Part shown: one piece after another, positions 20,314 to 31,400 of the stretch | How positions within the stretch are numbered: the first letter of the stretch is position 1 | Layout of the letters: every line of letters starts with the position of its first letter | Source: Heterodera schachtii | Taxonomy: Eukaryota; Nematoda; Chromadorea; Rhabditida; Heteroderidae | Length of the DNA stretch: 64,000 nt | Direction: 5' to 3' | Assembly (NCBI GenBank): GCA_023374025.1 | Contig: SIJG01000061.1 | Coordinates: 576,853-640,852, forward strand | The notes under the pieces: model-generated | Told to the model about the DNA's origin: nothing | The model's input: the letters and a program-made list of their open reading frames with translations, nothing else | The model's database searches: none | Position numbers and translations under genes: made by a program

Positions 20314-21600
20314 GAGGGTGTAAACATTGAATTAGCAAGTGTATGATTTGCCCATATAAGATATTAAATATCATAAATAATATTTTTATATATTTGCAAT
20401 AGCTTTTTGTGATTTTAAAATTAAAAATTTTATCAGATAAATAGAATAAAGTGATATTTTAATCAAAATCATCCCTATTTATATTGGGTTGTGTAGAGAA
20501 ATCAAACTTCAGCGGTCAAAGACCATAAGATGAAATCCTCGAAATCTTCAAGATTTACAAATTAAATAACTTCGTTGAAAATATTTATTTAGGTGCAAAC
20601 TGATTTAGATTTTTATTTAGTGCAAAAAAAAATTGGAGGAAAAATTTTATGTTATTACTAAAATTAACGAGTTGGCACCTAAAATGAGATAAAATGATAA
20701 ATTTGTTTACGTATATTACGCGCCCGTCACGGTCCGTGTCAGCATTACGGAAGGGTGGCGTAAGACGCTTTAGAGTTATGCCAAGATGAATAAAATCATC
20801 GAAGTAAATTCGTCCTTTTGAGGGATGTATTTTTAAAGCAAAAAAAAAATACCAGATTTAGTTCGATCGAAATGGTGTAGCAGAATGTTGAAAAACGGGG
20901 TAGTGAAACTATAGCCTTGAAAAAATAAAACATTTTTTAAAAAAAAATGTTATTACCATATATGGTAAGAGCATACTGTAGTTGAGTCATACTTAAAAAA
21001 CCCATATGTTCTGAGAAGTGAGCAAAATCCCACTTCCATTCGTTTATGTACTGTAATAATAAAAATCGTTAAATTGTATCGTTAAAGAACACATAATCCT
21101 GTCAAAATGATTTGATATGTATACTAAATCAAAACGAAATAAAAGAGCGCAGAGAAAAATACGTTTTCTTTTATACATTTTTGATTTTTTTGAAATAAAA
21201 AAAATTTTTCTTTTACATTGAATTTGCCCGAATTTACATACAGGTAGAGAAAAAACTAATAATTAGGAATGGGAATTTTATGTAATAAAGATAGCGAAAT
21301 ATTTAAATAATATGTATATAAATGTTATTATATGTAAAAAACATTTATAAAAAACAAAAATATGTAAAAGATATGTAAATGAAAAAAAAATTTGGATAAT
21401 TTCCCGTATAGGCGAAAATAGACACAAATAAAAACTTTAAAACCCTCATGAAGGTTTTTTTTTTAATCAGCATTTATTATTTTGAATAAATTAATGTAAT
21501 TGGTAGACTCGAAACCCCAATGTTTGCATTAAAATATATTTTGTTTTGTACAGGCGCATCACTTAAGTGCATTAAAGTATATTAAGGTTTTGGAAATTTA
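20314..21600. other. gene-free AT-rich part of Maverick
   Basis: No coding frame is supportable. A GC-richer patch at about 20715-20790 stands out (CGCGCCCGTCACGGTCCGTG) but I recognise nothing in it. It is the likely promoter side of the SSB gene. Confidence 0.4.
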
Positions 21601-21607
21601 AAAAATA

Positions 21608-21892
21608 TTATATATTTTTTTGATATTTTATTTTCTGCTTATCATTTATAAACCGTACATCCCAAAGAGCTGGGAATTTTGTAAGGCCAATATAACCGCA
21701 ACGTTGTTCGTCGAATTTTGTAATGATCAGCTGACACGTCTCCATGTTGAACGGTTTAGACGTGCCGTTTTTTAGGACTCGCTGTAGTTTTAATGGTGAA
21801 ATTTGACCGTTCCGGTCATAATCGATCAGTGCAAATTTCTGTGCCATTTCGGCAGATGTTTTATTTTCATCGATGTTTTTTTTCGATATCAC
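21608..21892 (-). pseudogene. penta-EF-hand (PDCD6/ALG-2-like) gene fragment
   Basis: The frame reads an EF-hand loop DYDRNGQISPLK (D, D, N, G, I in the expected places, but Lys instead of Glu at position 12), then VLKNGTSKPFN and IITKFDEQRCGYIGLTKFPALW. The 'L-x-NGT-x-x-PFN' and 'MFD...G-I-x-x-x-EF-x-x-LW' pattern is that of the penta-EF-hand family, closest in feel to ALG-2/PDCD6. ALG-2 binds Ca2+ and recruits ALIX and ESCRT partners. An acceptor (TTTTTTCAG) lies just upstream at about 21893, so this is an internal exon; the other exons are not visible nearby. Captured host gene fragment or cargo; function in the element unknown. Confidence 0.6.
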
Positions 21893-22248
21893 TGAAAAAA
21901 TATAAAATGCGTAATATATTAATATTTTTTTTTGAAATGATGCTATATTTTTTTAAATATAAATTATTATAATGTTAAAATTTTTCCAAGAATTATATGA
22001 CTTTAGCAATACCCAAAAGAAAAAAAGCTCATTTTCTGACTTAAATTTCACTAGCGGTTCGACTCTCAATAATACAGCTTTACCGTATAATAATTTAAAA
22101 CAGAATAATAATAGAATAACAAAAAAATTTTTTTTTGCTTGTTAAAATTGCTCGAATCGATTTGTTTTGCTAATAAATATTTAAGAAAAAAATATGTGTT
22201 TTTGATGTCCTGCGGCACAGACAAACTTTTCCCGGTTAAATATTGAAA

Positions 22249-22628
22249 AGTTTAGTGCAATTTGTTACAAATAAATGCAATAAAGGCTGTTTTGAAATGA
22301 GTTGGCATTTTTCGTTTGTTTTTTTTGCAAAAGTGTCATATAAGTAAAAGAAGTAAAAGTAAGAGCATCAAACTTGAAAAAAGGTCACTACGTTGATACA
22401 TTAAAATAAAGAAATTTTACTCTCTCCGAAATTGATAAAAAGTTTAGTGCAAATTGTTACAAATAAATGCAATAAAGGCTGTTTTGAAATGAATTGGCAT
22501 TTTTCGTTTGTTTTTTTTGCAAAAGTGTCATATAAGTAAAAGAAGTAAAGTAAGAGCATCAAACTTGAAAAAAGGTCACTACGTTGATACATTTAAATAA
22601 AGAAATTTTACTCTCTCCGAAATTGATA
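22249..22628. repeat. 192-bp tandem duplication
   Basis: The segment starting AGTTTAGTGCAA at 22249 recurs at 22441 with only a few changes and ends near 22628, giving two copies of period 192. It is non-coding and lies inside the Maverick cargo half. Confidence 0.85.
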
Positions 22629-22639
22629 GTTTATTTATT

Positions 22640-22910
22640 AAAATTAGCACTTAATTAAATATGGGCAATTTTTGCGCCAGTTTTATCATTAATTTTGCAT
22701 CAATTTTTTTATAAAATTGCTGGCACGAGTAAAATAGAACGATTTCATACAAATTTATTGATAATTTTGCAAGGAATAAATTTATTAATTTAAAAAAAGC
22801 TACCGTATCCATTTTTTTTTTTTTACAAAATTGCTGGCGTAAGTAAAATAGAACGATTTCATGCCAATTTAATGATTATTTTGCAAGAAAAGAATAAATT
22901 TATTTAAAAA
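22640..22910. repeat. degenerate direct repeat pair
   Basis: Two imperfect copies of about 85 bp share AAAATTGCTGGC, AGTAAAATAGAACGATTTCA and TTTTGCAAG (about 22710-22790 and 22825-22905). Non-coding. Confidence 0.6.
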
Positions 22911-23774
22911 AATATTTTAATAAATATTAATTAACTGTTAAAGAATAACAGTAACTCGCTACAAAAGCCTTACTTTCCATTGTCCTTCTTTGGTGGTGGG
23001 TGTAATAAAGAAGAAGTGTTGTCTGATTGTTTGTTTTAATTGCAGTTAAATATTAGAGAGTTAATTAACTTTTAATAATTTAAATTTATTCTGCATTCGA
23101 AAGAAATTTTGGTCTTCTTTTATACCCAAACAAAGTCATTAAGTCCGGTTTTCACAACTGTCTAGTATATTTTTTTGGTAAATGTGACAATATGATTTAT
23201 CAGTCTGCCAAGATCAGTAGAATGAAGGCACTTTTTACCAGTTTAACGCCTAGATCCGGCTTTAGAATAATTATGTTAAGTTTTTTTGATCAAAATGCGT
23301 CTGGTATTTTTGGTGATTGATGAGTTTTGTTGTTTGCATATCCAAAATCGTATATTCCGAAAGAACGGAATGTTAATTTGTTCTATTTATCTCACATTTG
23401 TCTGGCATTTTGAAAATTTTGTGTGTGATTGATTGCCTCAGCTCCAAAATGCACAAAATTTCGCAGCAATCTCCGTCTCAATCTTCGCAACATTTCCGCG
23501 CCTGTCCGTCCTAGCCGATTTTCTCCCGTGTAATCACTGTCTGCTGTTTAAGACGAATCGGAACGGACCCAGACACTGCGCCATTTTTTATGCTTATAAA
23601 CTTCGTCAAATACCTTAGCCTACTCCATATCCCAAAATAATTAAAATTTATTTTCCCAAAAAGAATTAATTGTCATAAAATAATTAAATTCGATTTTACC
23701 CAAAAATTAAAATTATTTTCTCAAAATAATTTAAAAAACCTTTTTTTTGAGTTATAAGCATTTATTTTAAAAAA
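22911..23774. other. 5' flank of the 23775 gene
   Basis: No real gene seen. A moderately GC-rich stretch at 23430-23620 with TGCTTATAAAC at about 23590 could be the promoter region of the four-exon gene that follows; the ORF through it has no other support. Confidence 0.35.
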
Positions 23775-25339
23775 ATGAGTGAACAACAACACGCTGGCTC
23801 TTCAAACACGGCAAAGTGTGGCCGTAAACGCGACTTAGCCGCGGTGCGGCATGCTTTCGAAATGAATAAAATAAAAGAAGAAAAAAGAAAGCTGAGAATG
23901 CGACGCATGGAAGAAGTGGTCCAGCGAGAACGAGCATTGATAAAGATTCGCCATGAATACCGCAAAGCCAAGTCCGCTGTTTTAAGCGGACAGTTCCGAT
24001 TCTCATGTAGCGCTTCTTCAATGGTTATCACAATACCACAAATGGTAAGTTTTATTTTTAATAAAATTATTTTCAAATTTTAATAAATTTATATAGAGAT
24101 TTTCAGTATCATAATGCAAATTTAAATTTTTTTTATAATCTGTCTATTAATTTGGGCGTTTATTAAAATCCGAAACTCTTGTCTTCCATTTTGTACGCAT
24201 TTTTAGGATTAATGTTTAATCTTCAAACTAAAATTTTTCTTTAATTAAAAGAATATTTAGGCCAAAACGAATGGTCAGGCGGCAGAATCGTTCACCATCG
24301 TTATCGCTTATGGACCAGCAGAGCAAGGAGGACCAAATGCTGCCTCATCTCATGTTCAGCCGGCCGCTCAAAAAACCGTTAGACAAGATTCTCGGCCAAC
24401 TGACCCGAGAATTGCGCGCGGAGTCTGTAAGTCTACTGTTCATGTTGAAAATGTGTTTTTCTTTGATAATAATAATAATGTTATTATAGCTTGTGCAAAC
24501 TCTGCTGCTGGTTGTGGTCCCGTTACTGGAAATGCCCGTGATGGTGAAGCAACCCATCATATTTCTGTATGTAATTTAACGTATCGGATTTTCACGAAAA
24601 TGGATCCGAAAAAAATAGTCATTGTAAAATACCTGCATTTTTTGACAAATTATTTTTAAAGGAATAACAAACGTACAACAAATTTAAATATTAATTATTT
24701 TCATAATTATAAAACATTTTTCTACAACGATTTTCTCTAATTTTATTAATTTCAGTTTTTTTCTGTATGAAAAAATGTTTTAAATAAAAATAATTATAGA
24801 TAGTGAAAATGTTGAAAATGTCCAAATAATTTTAGGACCATATCAAATTCTGAAAATAGATAGTTAACTAACGAAATTTATTTAATGTCTTTAATTATCA
24901 CAAGCAAATTATCACACGATCATTGACCGCGGTTACCGGCAACGCAAAGGCTGTTGTGGGTCAGAATTGCGGTGTGGTGTGTGGTAGCGTGGGTGTTCGT
25001 GGTGCAGTTACTGGTAATACATGCGTCGTCAGCTCGATTCCCGATGGGAGGGGCTCTTACGTTTCTCTTCCCGGTGCAGCTTCTGCTACAAGTTCTGGTC
25101 GCACAAGTGACTTTTGCGCAACTCCGCTTTCGGCTGCGTCTTCGGTTCTCAAATTATCACAGCTACCGGCACCGCCCAAGGCTCCAGTGCTTCGCAGTGG
25201 TGGCCCGACGCGACCATCAAAAAAACAAAAAATTTACTCGTCTGATGACAGTTCGTCATCTGACAATGGAGACCGTTCTGCTTCAAAATGCCCACTTCGA
25301 ATTTTGGTGTCAGATGATGACGAGAAAGTTGAACAATAA
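23775..25339 (+). CDS. intact four-exon Maverick cargo gene, unknown function
   Basis: Exons 23775-24044, 24261-24426, 24490-24566 and 24905-25339 all have GT-AG borders and join in phase to 315 aa. The N-terminus is a basic coiled-coil-like region (KIKEEKRKLRMRRMEEVVQR). The middle carries Gln/Ala/Pro-rich sequence and three copies of a VTGN motif with nearby cysteines (GPVTGNARDG, TAVTGNAKAV, GAVTGNTCVV). The C-terminus is Ser/Asp-rich with a KKQKIYSSDDSSSSD nuclear-protein look. Introns of 216 and 338 bp are longer than those of the polymerase. It is on the + strand between the EF-hand fragment and the right end. No family recognised. Because the frame is undamaged while core genes are broken, it may be the youngest or a selected gene. 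Confidence 0.6.
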
Positions 25340-25729
25340 GGGAACCAAGAGCAAAAGTGTTAAATGGGTGGTGATGGTGGTGAGATTATTTTTTCTTATA
25401 ATTTAAGTTTTTTTAAAAGTTTTTTTTGGTGAAGGTTTAATACAATAATTTTTATCTGCGATATTATTTCTCAATTTGTGATAAAACCATTTTTATACGA
25501 ATTGGTTTATGTTAAATTAAATACATTATAGATTGAATTAGCTCAATCTATAATGTAATTTCCTTTGAACCTTTTTTAAAGTCATTACTGTGGTTAAGTG
25601 GCTGTACAATGAGTTTAACTGATACATATAAAGTTCCAATTCGTTAGCCTTAAATTATTTTCGTTTAATTAAAATAATTAAAATTACAAATTTTTAAAAA
25701 GATTGTCGCGTTTTGGATAACTAGATTGT

Positions 25730-25777
25730 TGGCCGGTTGGTAGTGCTGTGTATTTGACCCTCTGGATGTTCGAGTCC
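25730..25777 (+). ncRNA. tRNA-like Pol III control region, right end
   Basis: TGGCCGGTTGG (25730-25740) as A box and TGTTCGAGTCC (25767-25777) as a near B box, on the + strand, so it points outward to the right tip. It shares GGATAACT...ATTGTTGGCC with the reverse complement of left copy 1, hence it is a diverged subterminal repeat. Confidence 0.45.
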
Positions 25778-25862
25778 GTTTGCTTGTAAATGAATTAAAT
25801 CCATCCTTGTTAAAATGGGTGCTGAATGGAAGCAAGTATATGGACCCCTGCTCTAGGGATAT

Positions 25863-26020
25863 TGGGTTCGAGTCCCTCTGCCTCTGGATGAATTAATTTA
25901 ATTAATCCTCTCATGGATTTGGACCCCGGCACCTGGGACAAAATCATGAAGAACAAAAATGGGTGTTTTTTTAAGCAGGGGCAGGGGTCTGGACCCCGGC
26001 CCCTGGGACCTTATACTACT
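25863..26020 (-). repeat. right terminal inverted repeat of Maverick
   Basis: Inverted copy of 3059-3216, ending CCTTATACTACT. It keeps the B-box-like GGTTCGAGTCC at its inner edge but the A-box half seen at the left end is replaced by unrelated sequence. The base after it starts the candidate TATGTT target duplication and the 238-bp tandem repeat array. Confidence 0.93.
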
Positions 26021-26720
26021 TATGTTTCATCATAGAAAAAGTTAAATGAATTTTTGAAAAATTATTAAGTGGTTTTAGACCGCTTTGTGGCCTAAGGTGG
26101 GCGCTTCTCGCCCACTTTTAAATTTTGTTGGGCTTATAAGGACACTTCGTGGCCTCGGTGCTTCGCCCCGCTTCTAAATATGTTACATGTTACATGAAAC
26201 CGGAGGGAGTTCATGAATTTTCCTCTCTTAACATGTAACATGTAACATCATAGTGAAATATGTTTCATCATAGAAAAAGTTAAATGAATTTTTGAAAAAT
26301 TATTAAGTGGTTTTAGACCGCTTTGTGGCCTAAGGTGGGCGCTTCTCGCCCACTTCTAAATTTTGTTGGGCTCATAAGGACACTTTGTGGCCTTGGCGCC
26401 TCACGCCCGCTTCTAAATTTGTTACATGTTACATGTTACATGAAAACGGAGGGAGTTCATGAATTTCCTCTCTGAACATGTAACATGTATTAATATAATG
26501 AAAAGCAATGAATTTTTGAAAAGTTATTAAGGGGTTGTAGGCTGCTTTGCGGCCTAAGATGGGCTCTTCGCGCCCATTTCTAAATTTGTTGGGCTCATAA
26601 GGACACTTCGTGGCCTTGGCGCCTCACGCCCGCTTCTAAATTTGTTACATGTTACATGAAAACGGAGGAAGTCATGAATTTGCTTTCCTAACATGTAACA
26701 TGTATTATCATAATGAAAAT
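26021..26720 (+). repeat. three-copy tandem repeat of about 235 bp abutting the Maverick
   Basis: Units start near 26022, 26260 and 26494 and share GAATTTTTGAAAA, GTTGGGCT, ATAAGGACACTT and GTGGCC. Each ends in an inverted pair, TGTTACATGTTACATG and ACATGTAACATGTA, which can form a hairpin around the GGAGGGAGTTCATGAATTT core. The first unit begins exactly at the Maverick boundary. Non-coding satellite-like repeat. Confidence 0.85.
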
Positions 26721-26989
26721 CCAGGGATTTTTCATTAACTTAAATAGAATTTTATAAAATTAAGATTATTTAAAATTAAAAAAATACTAAATAATAAAAA
26801 AATAAACGTTTATTTTTTAATAAGGGAATAATTTACTTAAACTTACAAAAGACATGCAATTCTTTAATTTAAAAATTATAATAATTTAAATCACAAGATT
26901 GTTCATCAAAAATTTTTTTATTTTAAAGATAATAATTTTTTATTATTACCTTGAAATTATAAAACATGAAAAAATCAACAACAAAAAAA

Positions 26990-27110
26990 GCGAAAATAAT
27001 TTACACCGCCCGGATTCGAACTTCCCCCCTCCCCCAAAAAATGAAGGCTCAGAATCCCCAAGCACACGGGGATTCTGAGGCCTTAACGATGTCTAAAGTA
27101 AAATCTGATT
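26990..27110 (-). repeat. hairpin plus tRNA B-box-like element
   Basis: On the minus strand a perfect 12-bp stem (CTCAGAATCCCC / GGGGATTCTGAG, 8-nt loop) is preceded by GTTAAGGC and followed by GTTCGAATCC, an order reminiscent of a tRNA-Ser/Leu-like SINE with a long hairpin. Acceptor stems do not match, so a functional tRNA is unlikely. Confidence 0.45.
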
Positions 27111-27179
27111 ACAGATTTGTGATCAGCGTCCTAAATACACAAAAGGACGTGTTTTTGGAAAATTTTTAGTGAAAATTTT

Positions 27180-28490
27180 TTTCAACTCAAAAATCATGTG
27201 CACCCCCCTTTGGTCCCGAACCCCAAAATCACTTTTATTTTTGTAACTTTTTTCTAATAAATGATAAAAATGCCAAATAAAATTTATATAATAGAGAAAA
27301 AAATTGCGGATTTTTGTAGCATTTTTCTTTTGTAGAATAACTTTTCAGAACCGAGTTCTGAATTTTTTTCTGGAAAATCGAAAATTTCCAGTATTTCTGG
27401 AATAACTTTTTTCTTTTTAGAGATTTAAATTATAAATATGTTCCATAAAATTCTCCTTATTTTTCTCTATTTTTAAAGCTTTATTTCATTAATATAGTCC
27501 AAAAACAAAATGAGTTATGAATTTTCGAAAATTCGACCAAATTTCCGAGGTCCAAAAAAATGAAAAATTTCAAAAAATTTTAAAAAATTCCTAAAAATCT
27601 GAAACGTAAAACAAACATCGTTTTCGTACTCAGCACCTTATTTTACCCAAGAAAAATATTTTTCACACCAATTTTCAACCCAAAAAATTTTTTTGAAAAT
27701 TTCTAGGGGGCCTAGCTCAAGAAATTTTTGAAATTTTCCCAACATGAAGTACACCATTCGATAGAGCTTAAAAAGCTCTACAATTTTGCTCTAAGGCAAT
27801 TTTTCACTAAAATCAAACCCTGACGAGTTATGGGCCTGGGACTCAAATGTCCCGCTTAGGCCAAAAAATTTTTCTATTTCCCGAAAAAAATCGAAATTTT
27901 TCTAAAAATACCACCAATCGATAGAGCTCGAAAAACGATGTTTTGGAAGTGGTCTCGGTTTTCCCCGGAAAAATCTGTAAAAATTCATAAAATTCAAAAA
28001 GCCCAAAACCTCCGAGGGGGCCTAGCTCGAGAAATTTTGAAAATTTTCGAAATTTTAAAATTTGGAAAAATCGAGCTCATTGAGCTCTACAATAAGCTCG
28101 CTGGCCTCCCCTAGCTCAGGTCAACCTCTGGCGAGTTATTCGCCTGGTACTGAACTGGACAAAGTTGGTACTGAAAAAGTCCACGGACCTACAGCCTTCC
28201 CTATTAGAGATAGAGGCCTGGAATTTTTTATGTATTTTAGAAAACACTTCAACTTGTCCCCCTCCCAGCAGAGCTTTTTTGATCCAGGTTTTAGAAAAAA
28301 AGTTACGGGCCCTCAAACGCACGAAAAAGTAAGAAATCCGTCCCTGGTACTCAGTTGGGCGTCGAGAATTTTTCTCTATAGTTTTCCTGAATGCGCCGTC
28401 CCGAGATGCCTATGCCTGCAAAATTTCAGCCCCGTACCTATTCCCGAACTTCTCAAATTAGTTTTTGAGATGAAACCCTTGTCAATATAA
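27180..28490. repeat. degenerate repeats rich in GAGCTC and AAATTTTC motifs
   Basis: Blocks around 27750-27860 and 28070-28170 share GAGCTCTACAAT, a CTGGCGAGTTAT-like run and CCTGGTACTCAA-like runs, and the rest alternates TTTTCGAAAATTTCC-type text. An open frame at 28062-28490 runs through them but looks like repeat sequence with few stops, not a protein. Confidence 0.45.
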
Positions 28491-31400
28491 CATATATATA
28501 ATAAAAAAGAAGAGGAAATTATTAGTCAGTCATTTAAAATAAATTCCAAAACCAGGTTCTCAGACATTTTTGCTCATAACTTTTTGAAATAGCCAAATTT
28601 TTTGCAATTTACAGGTCGTTCCTAAATTAAAAAAATATTGAATCATTTCAAAATTGATAAATCAAATTGATTTCTTGGAATTATCCTCAAACATTAATAA
28701 AATGTTATCTGAAATTAAGTACCAAAAGGAAAATGTTGTTGTTTAATGCTCATTACATACCATCAAGTACCCCTGCAACCAGATTAAAACATAATAATTG
28801 AAGTAAAAAAAGAATTAAAAGCTATTTATCTAAAAAATTTCAAAAATTTAATAAATTTTAGTGAATTATTACTTATATAAACGCGTCAAAAGCACGTGCC
28901 CCAACCAGATTTAAATATTTACCAAACATATTAAAACAAACGGCTTCCGAAAACGATTTGATGCTGGCCTAAGACATCAAGATTAAAATAAAAATGGAAA
29001 ACAACCATTTAAAGGTGTATGTACAGAAAATGCATTAAACAGCAATATATATTAAAAATTAAACTTAACTCTGCGAAATTTATGAAGAATATACAAAAAT
29101 TTAAAAAAATATAGTTATTTAGTTATATAAAGAAATAATATTAACAAATAATTAAACAGATAATAGAAAAAGATAAATAAATTTTAAAATATTTTATTAA
29201 AATTTTTTTTTAATGAATTAAAATTATTTAACAAAAAACTTATAAAAATTTTATATTTTATCAAATTCAATTTTTTTAAAACATACAGGATGAAAATAAA
29301 TGAATTCAACAAATTTAAATATGATCTAATAATGTATTTGGATATTATATGGAGTTCAACGCCTATTCTATTCACCAATATTTAATTAAGAAAAAATTGG
29401 ATAAATAAAAATGAAAGAACGCATATAAAATTAAAGTCATATAAATTACGGAAAAAGTAACATTTTTTAAATATTTTTAATTCCAAGCTTATTAATAAAT
29501 AAATTTAATTATAGATCATACCAGATTTTGTGAATAATTTTTTCCAGTGTAAATCTAGATATAATTTTTTATTTCATCTAAATTGGTTTAAATTTTAAAC
29601 TTACAATGTTTAAAGAAATTAAGAATAAATATTCTTAACAAATGCCGAGATGTGTCACCCAAAAGTCGATAAAAATTGACTCTGAAAATCAATAAAGTTC
29701 AGTCAGTTCAGCGAGAAAAAATATTTTACTGATTTAAAAATTTTCATAATCATTTTCTTATTTAAAAAACAATTCATTTAAATTACCGTTTATATTCCAT
29801 CTTTCACTTGAAACTAAAAGAAAAGAACATAATAAAACAAAACTAAATTAAAATACCTAATATAGAAAATTTCACTCGAAATTTGAAGACTTTCAATGGT
29901 ATAATAAAATTAAAAACGAAAATTCATTATACATTTTACACCTTAAAGAATAATTAATGTTCGGCAATTTTTCTAAATTTTCTTAAGCTTCCTATACAAA
30001 CGAGAATGATGGTCAATCACTGATCGAACTGGAGCATGAGTTGGTTAAAAATTTATAAATAAAAGTATATGATAAAATCACCACTTAAATAAATATAACC
30101 TATACAATTTAATTAATAAAAAAAAAGAAAATTGACCATTAATCTCTAGTTTTTAGCACTGGGATCACACATTTCATCACTATGTATTCGAATAAGTTAC
30201 ATATTTAAAAATTTAAACGAGTTGAAATAATTATAAAACTGAAACATGATAAAAATTTTATTGATATTTTTGAATTTAAATATTAAAAATTATATAAATT
30301 AATTTTACTTTTAAGGCATATGTTGTCAAATTAAGTTATTTTAAAATGTAGTCAACTACTTTGTGAAAAAGAAGCATATTTTATATCTAAAGAAACTACA
30401 CCTCCAAAATTGCCTAAAAATCTCAGAGCAAAATGTTCAAACTCTAGTAAATTAATTCATAGTAAGTAATATAAGTAAATAAAAAAGAAGAATAAACATA
30501 AAATACAAGGTCATATGCTATTGAGCATGAGTTTTTATTAAAGAAATTCATAATATATATTATATATTACATATTTAAAAAGAACAAATTAAAATTGAAT
30601 ATGGATAATGAAAGCGCACAAGCAGGCGCTGTATTATAGGTACATAATTTTTTATCGAATAAATTCATAAATATTTATTACATTACACATTTAAATGAGG
30701 AAAATTTTGAAATTTTACTCATTGCGAAATCTTGATTAATAAATATTATTCCAAAAAAAAGCCATTTATTGTATTATATAAAATAAAATTTTTAATTTAT
30801 AAAATATTTTGAAATATAAAATAAAATTACTTATGAGACCGGTCAAATACAACAGACTTATAAGCACAAGATGAATATGCAAAGTTCAGACCAAGAAATA
30901 AAATTTACTTATTTTATACACAACAATTATAGAAAAGGAATAAAAAAAATTACATTTTTATACAATAAAAAACTAATCTGCTTATTAAAAAGAATAATAC
31001 AAATAAGGAAGATAAATACTACGGTTTATAATATCAAGAATTTATAAAGAAACTGTATCTACAAAATCGCCTAAAAATCTCAGAGCTAAATGTTAAAACT
31101 TCGAACTCTAGTAAAATTCCTAGTAAGTAATAAAAGCAAATAAAATGAACAATAACCTAAAATAAGGTCATATGCAAATAATAGAATATACACAAACTCA
31201 TAATAAAAAAATATAAATTTTATATTTATTTAAAGCTAAAACCTATTAAATTGTTTAACTGATAATTACATAGACAAAATTAACAAGAATATAAAAATAT
31301 TAATAGTTGTCAAAAAAATGGATAAATAAGAACGAAAAAACGCGTATAAAATCACAGTTATATAAATTACAAAAAAAGAAACTTAATTTTTTAATAATTG

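Larger units (their letters stand above)
3059..26020 (+). mobile_element. Maverick/Polinton DNA transposon (virus-like), about 23 kb
   Basis: The limits come from 158-bp terminal inverted repeats at 3059-3216 and 25863-26020 that begin AGTAGTATAAGG and end CCTTATACTACT. Inside is the canonical Polinton gene set: packaging ATPase, DD35E integrase with chromodomain, penton-like and PX-like proteins, major capsid protein, adenain-like protease and protein-primed polymerase B. This combination is diagnostic for the family. The flanking hexamers TATGAA and TATGTT match at four of six positions, a possible decayed 6-bp target duplication. The length is larger than the usual 15-20 kb because of cargo genes at 11.3-14.1 and 20.3-25.3 kb. 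Several core genes contain frameshifts, so this copy is probably not autonomous as read. Confidence 0.95.

Noticed and set aside
28062..28490. 142-aa ORF in the GAGCTC-rich region
   Set aside because: It runs through degenerate repeats, lacks an upstream promoter or intron pattern and resembles no protein.
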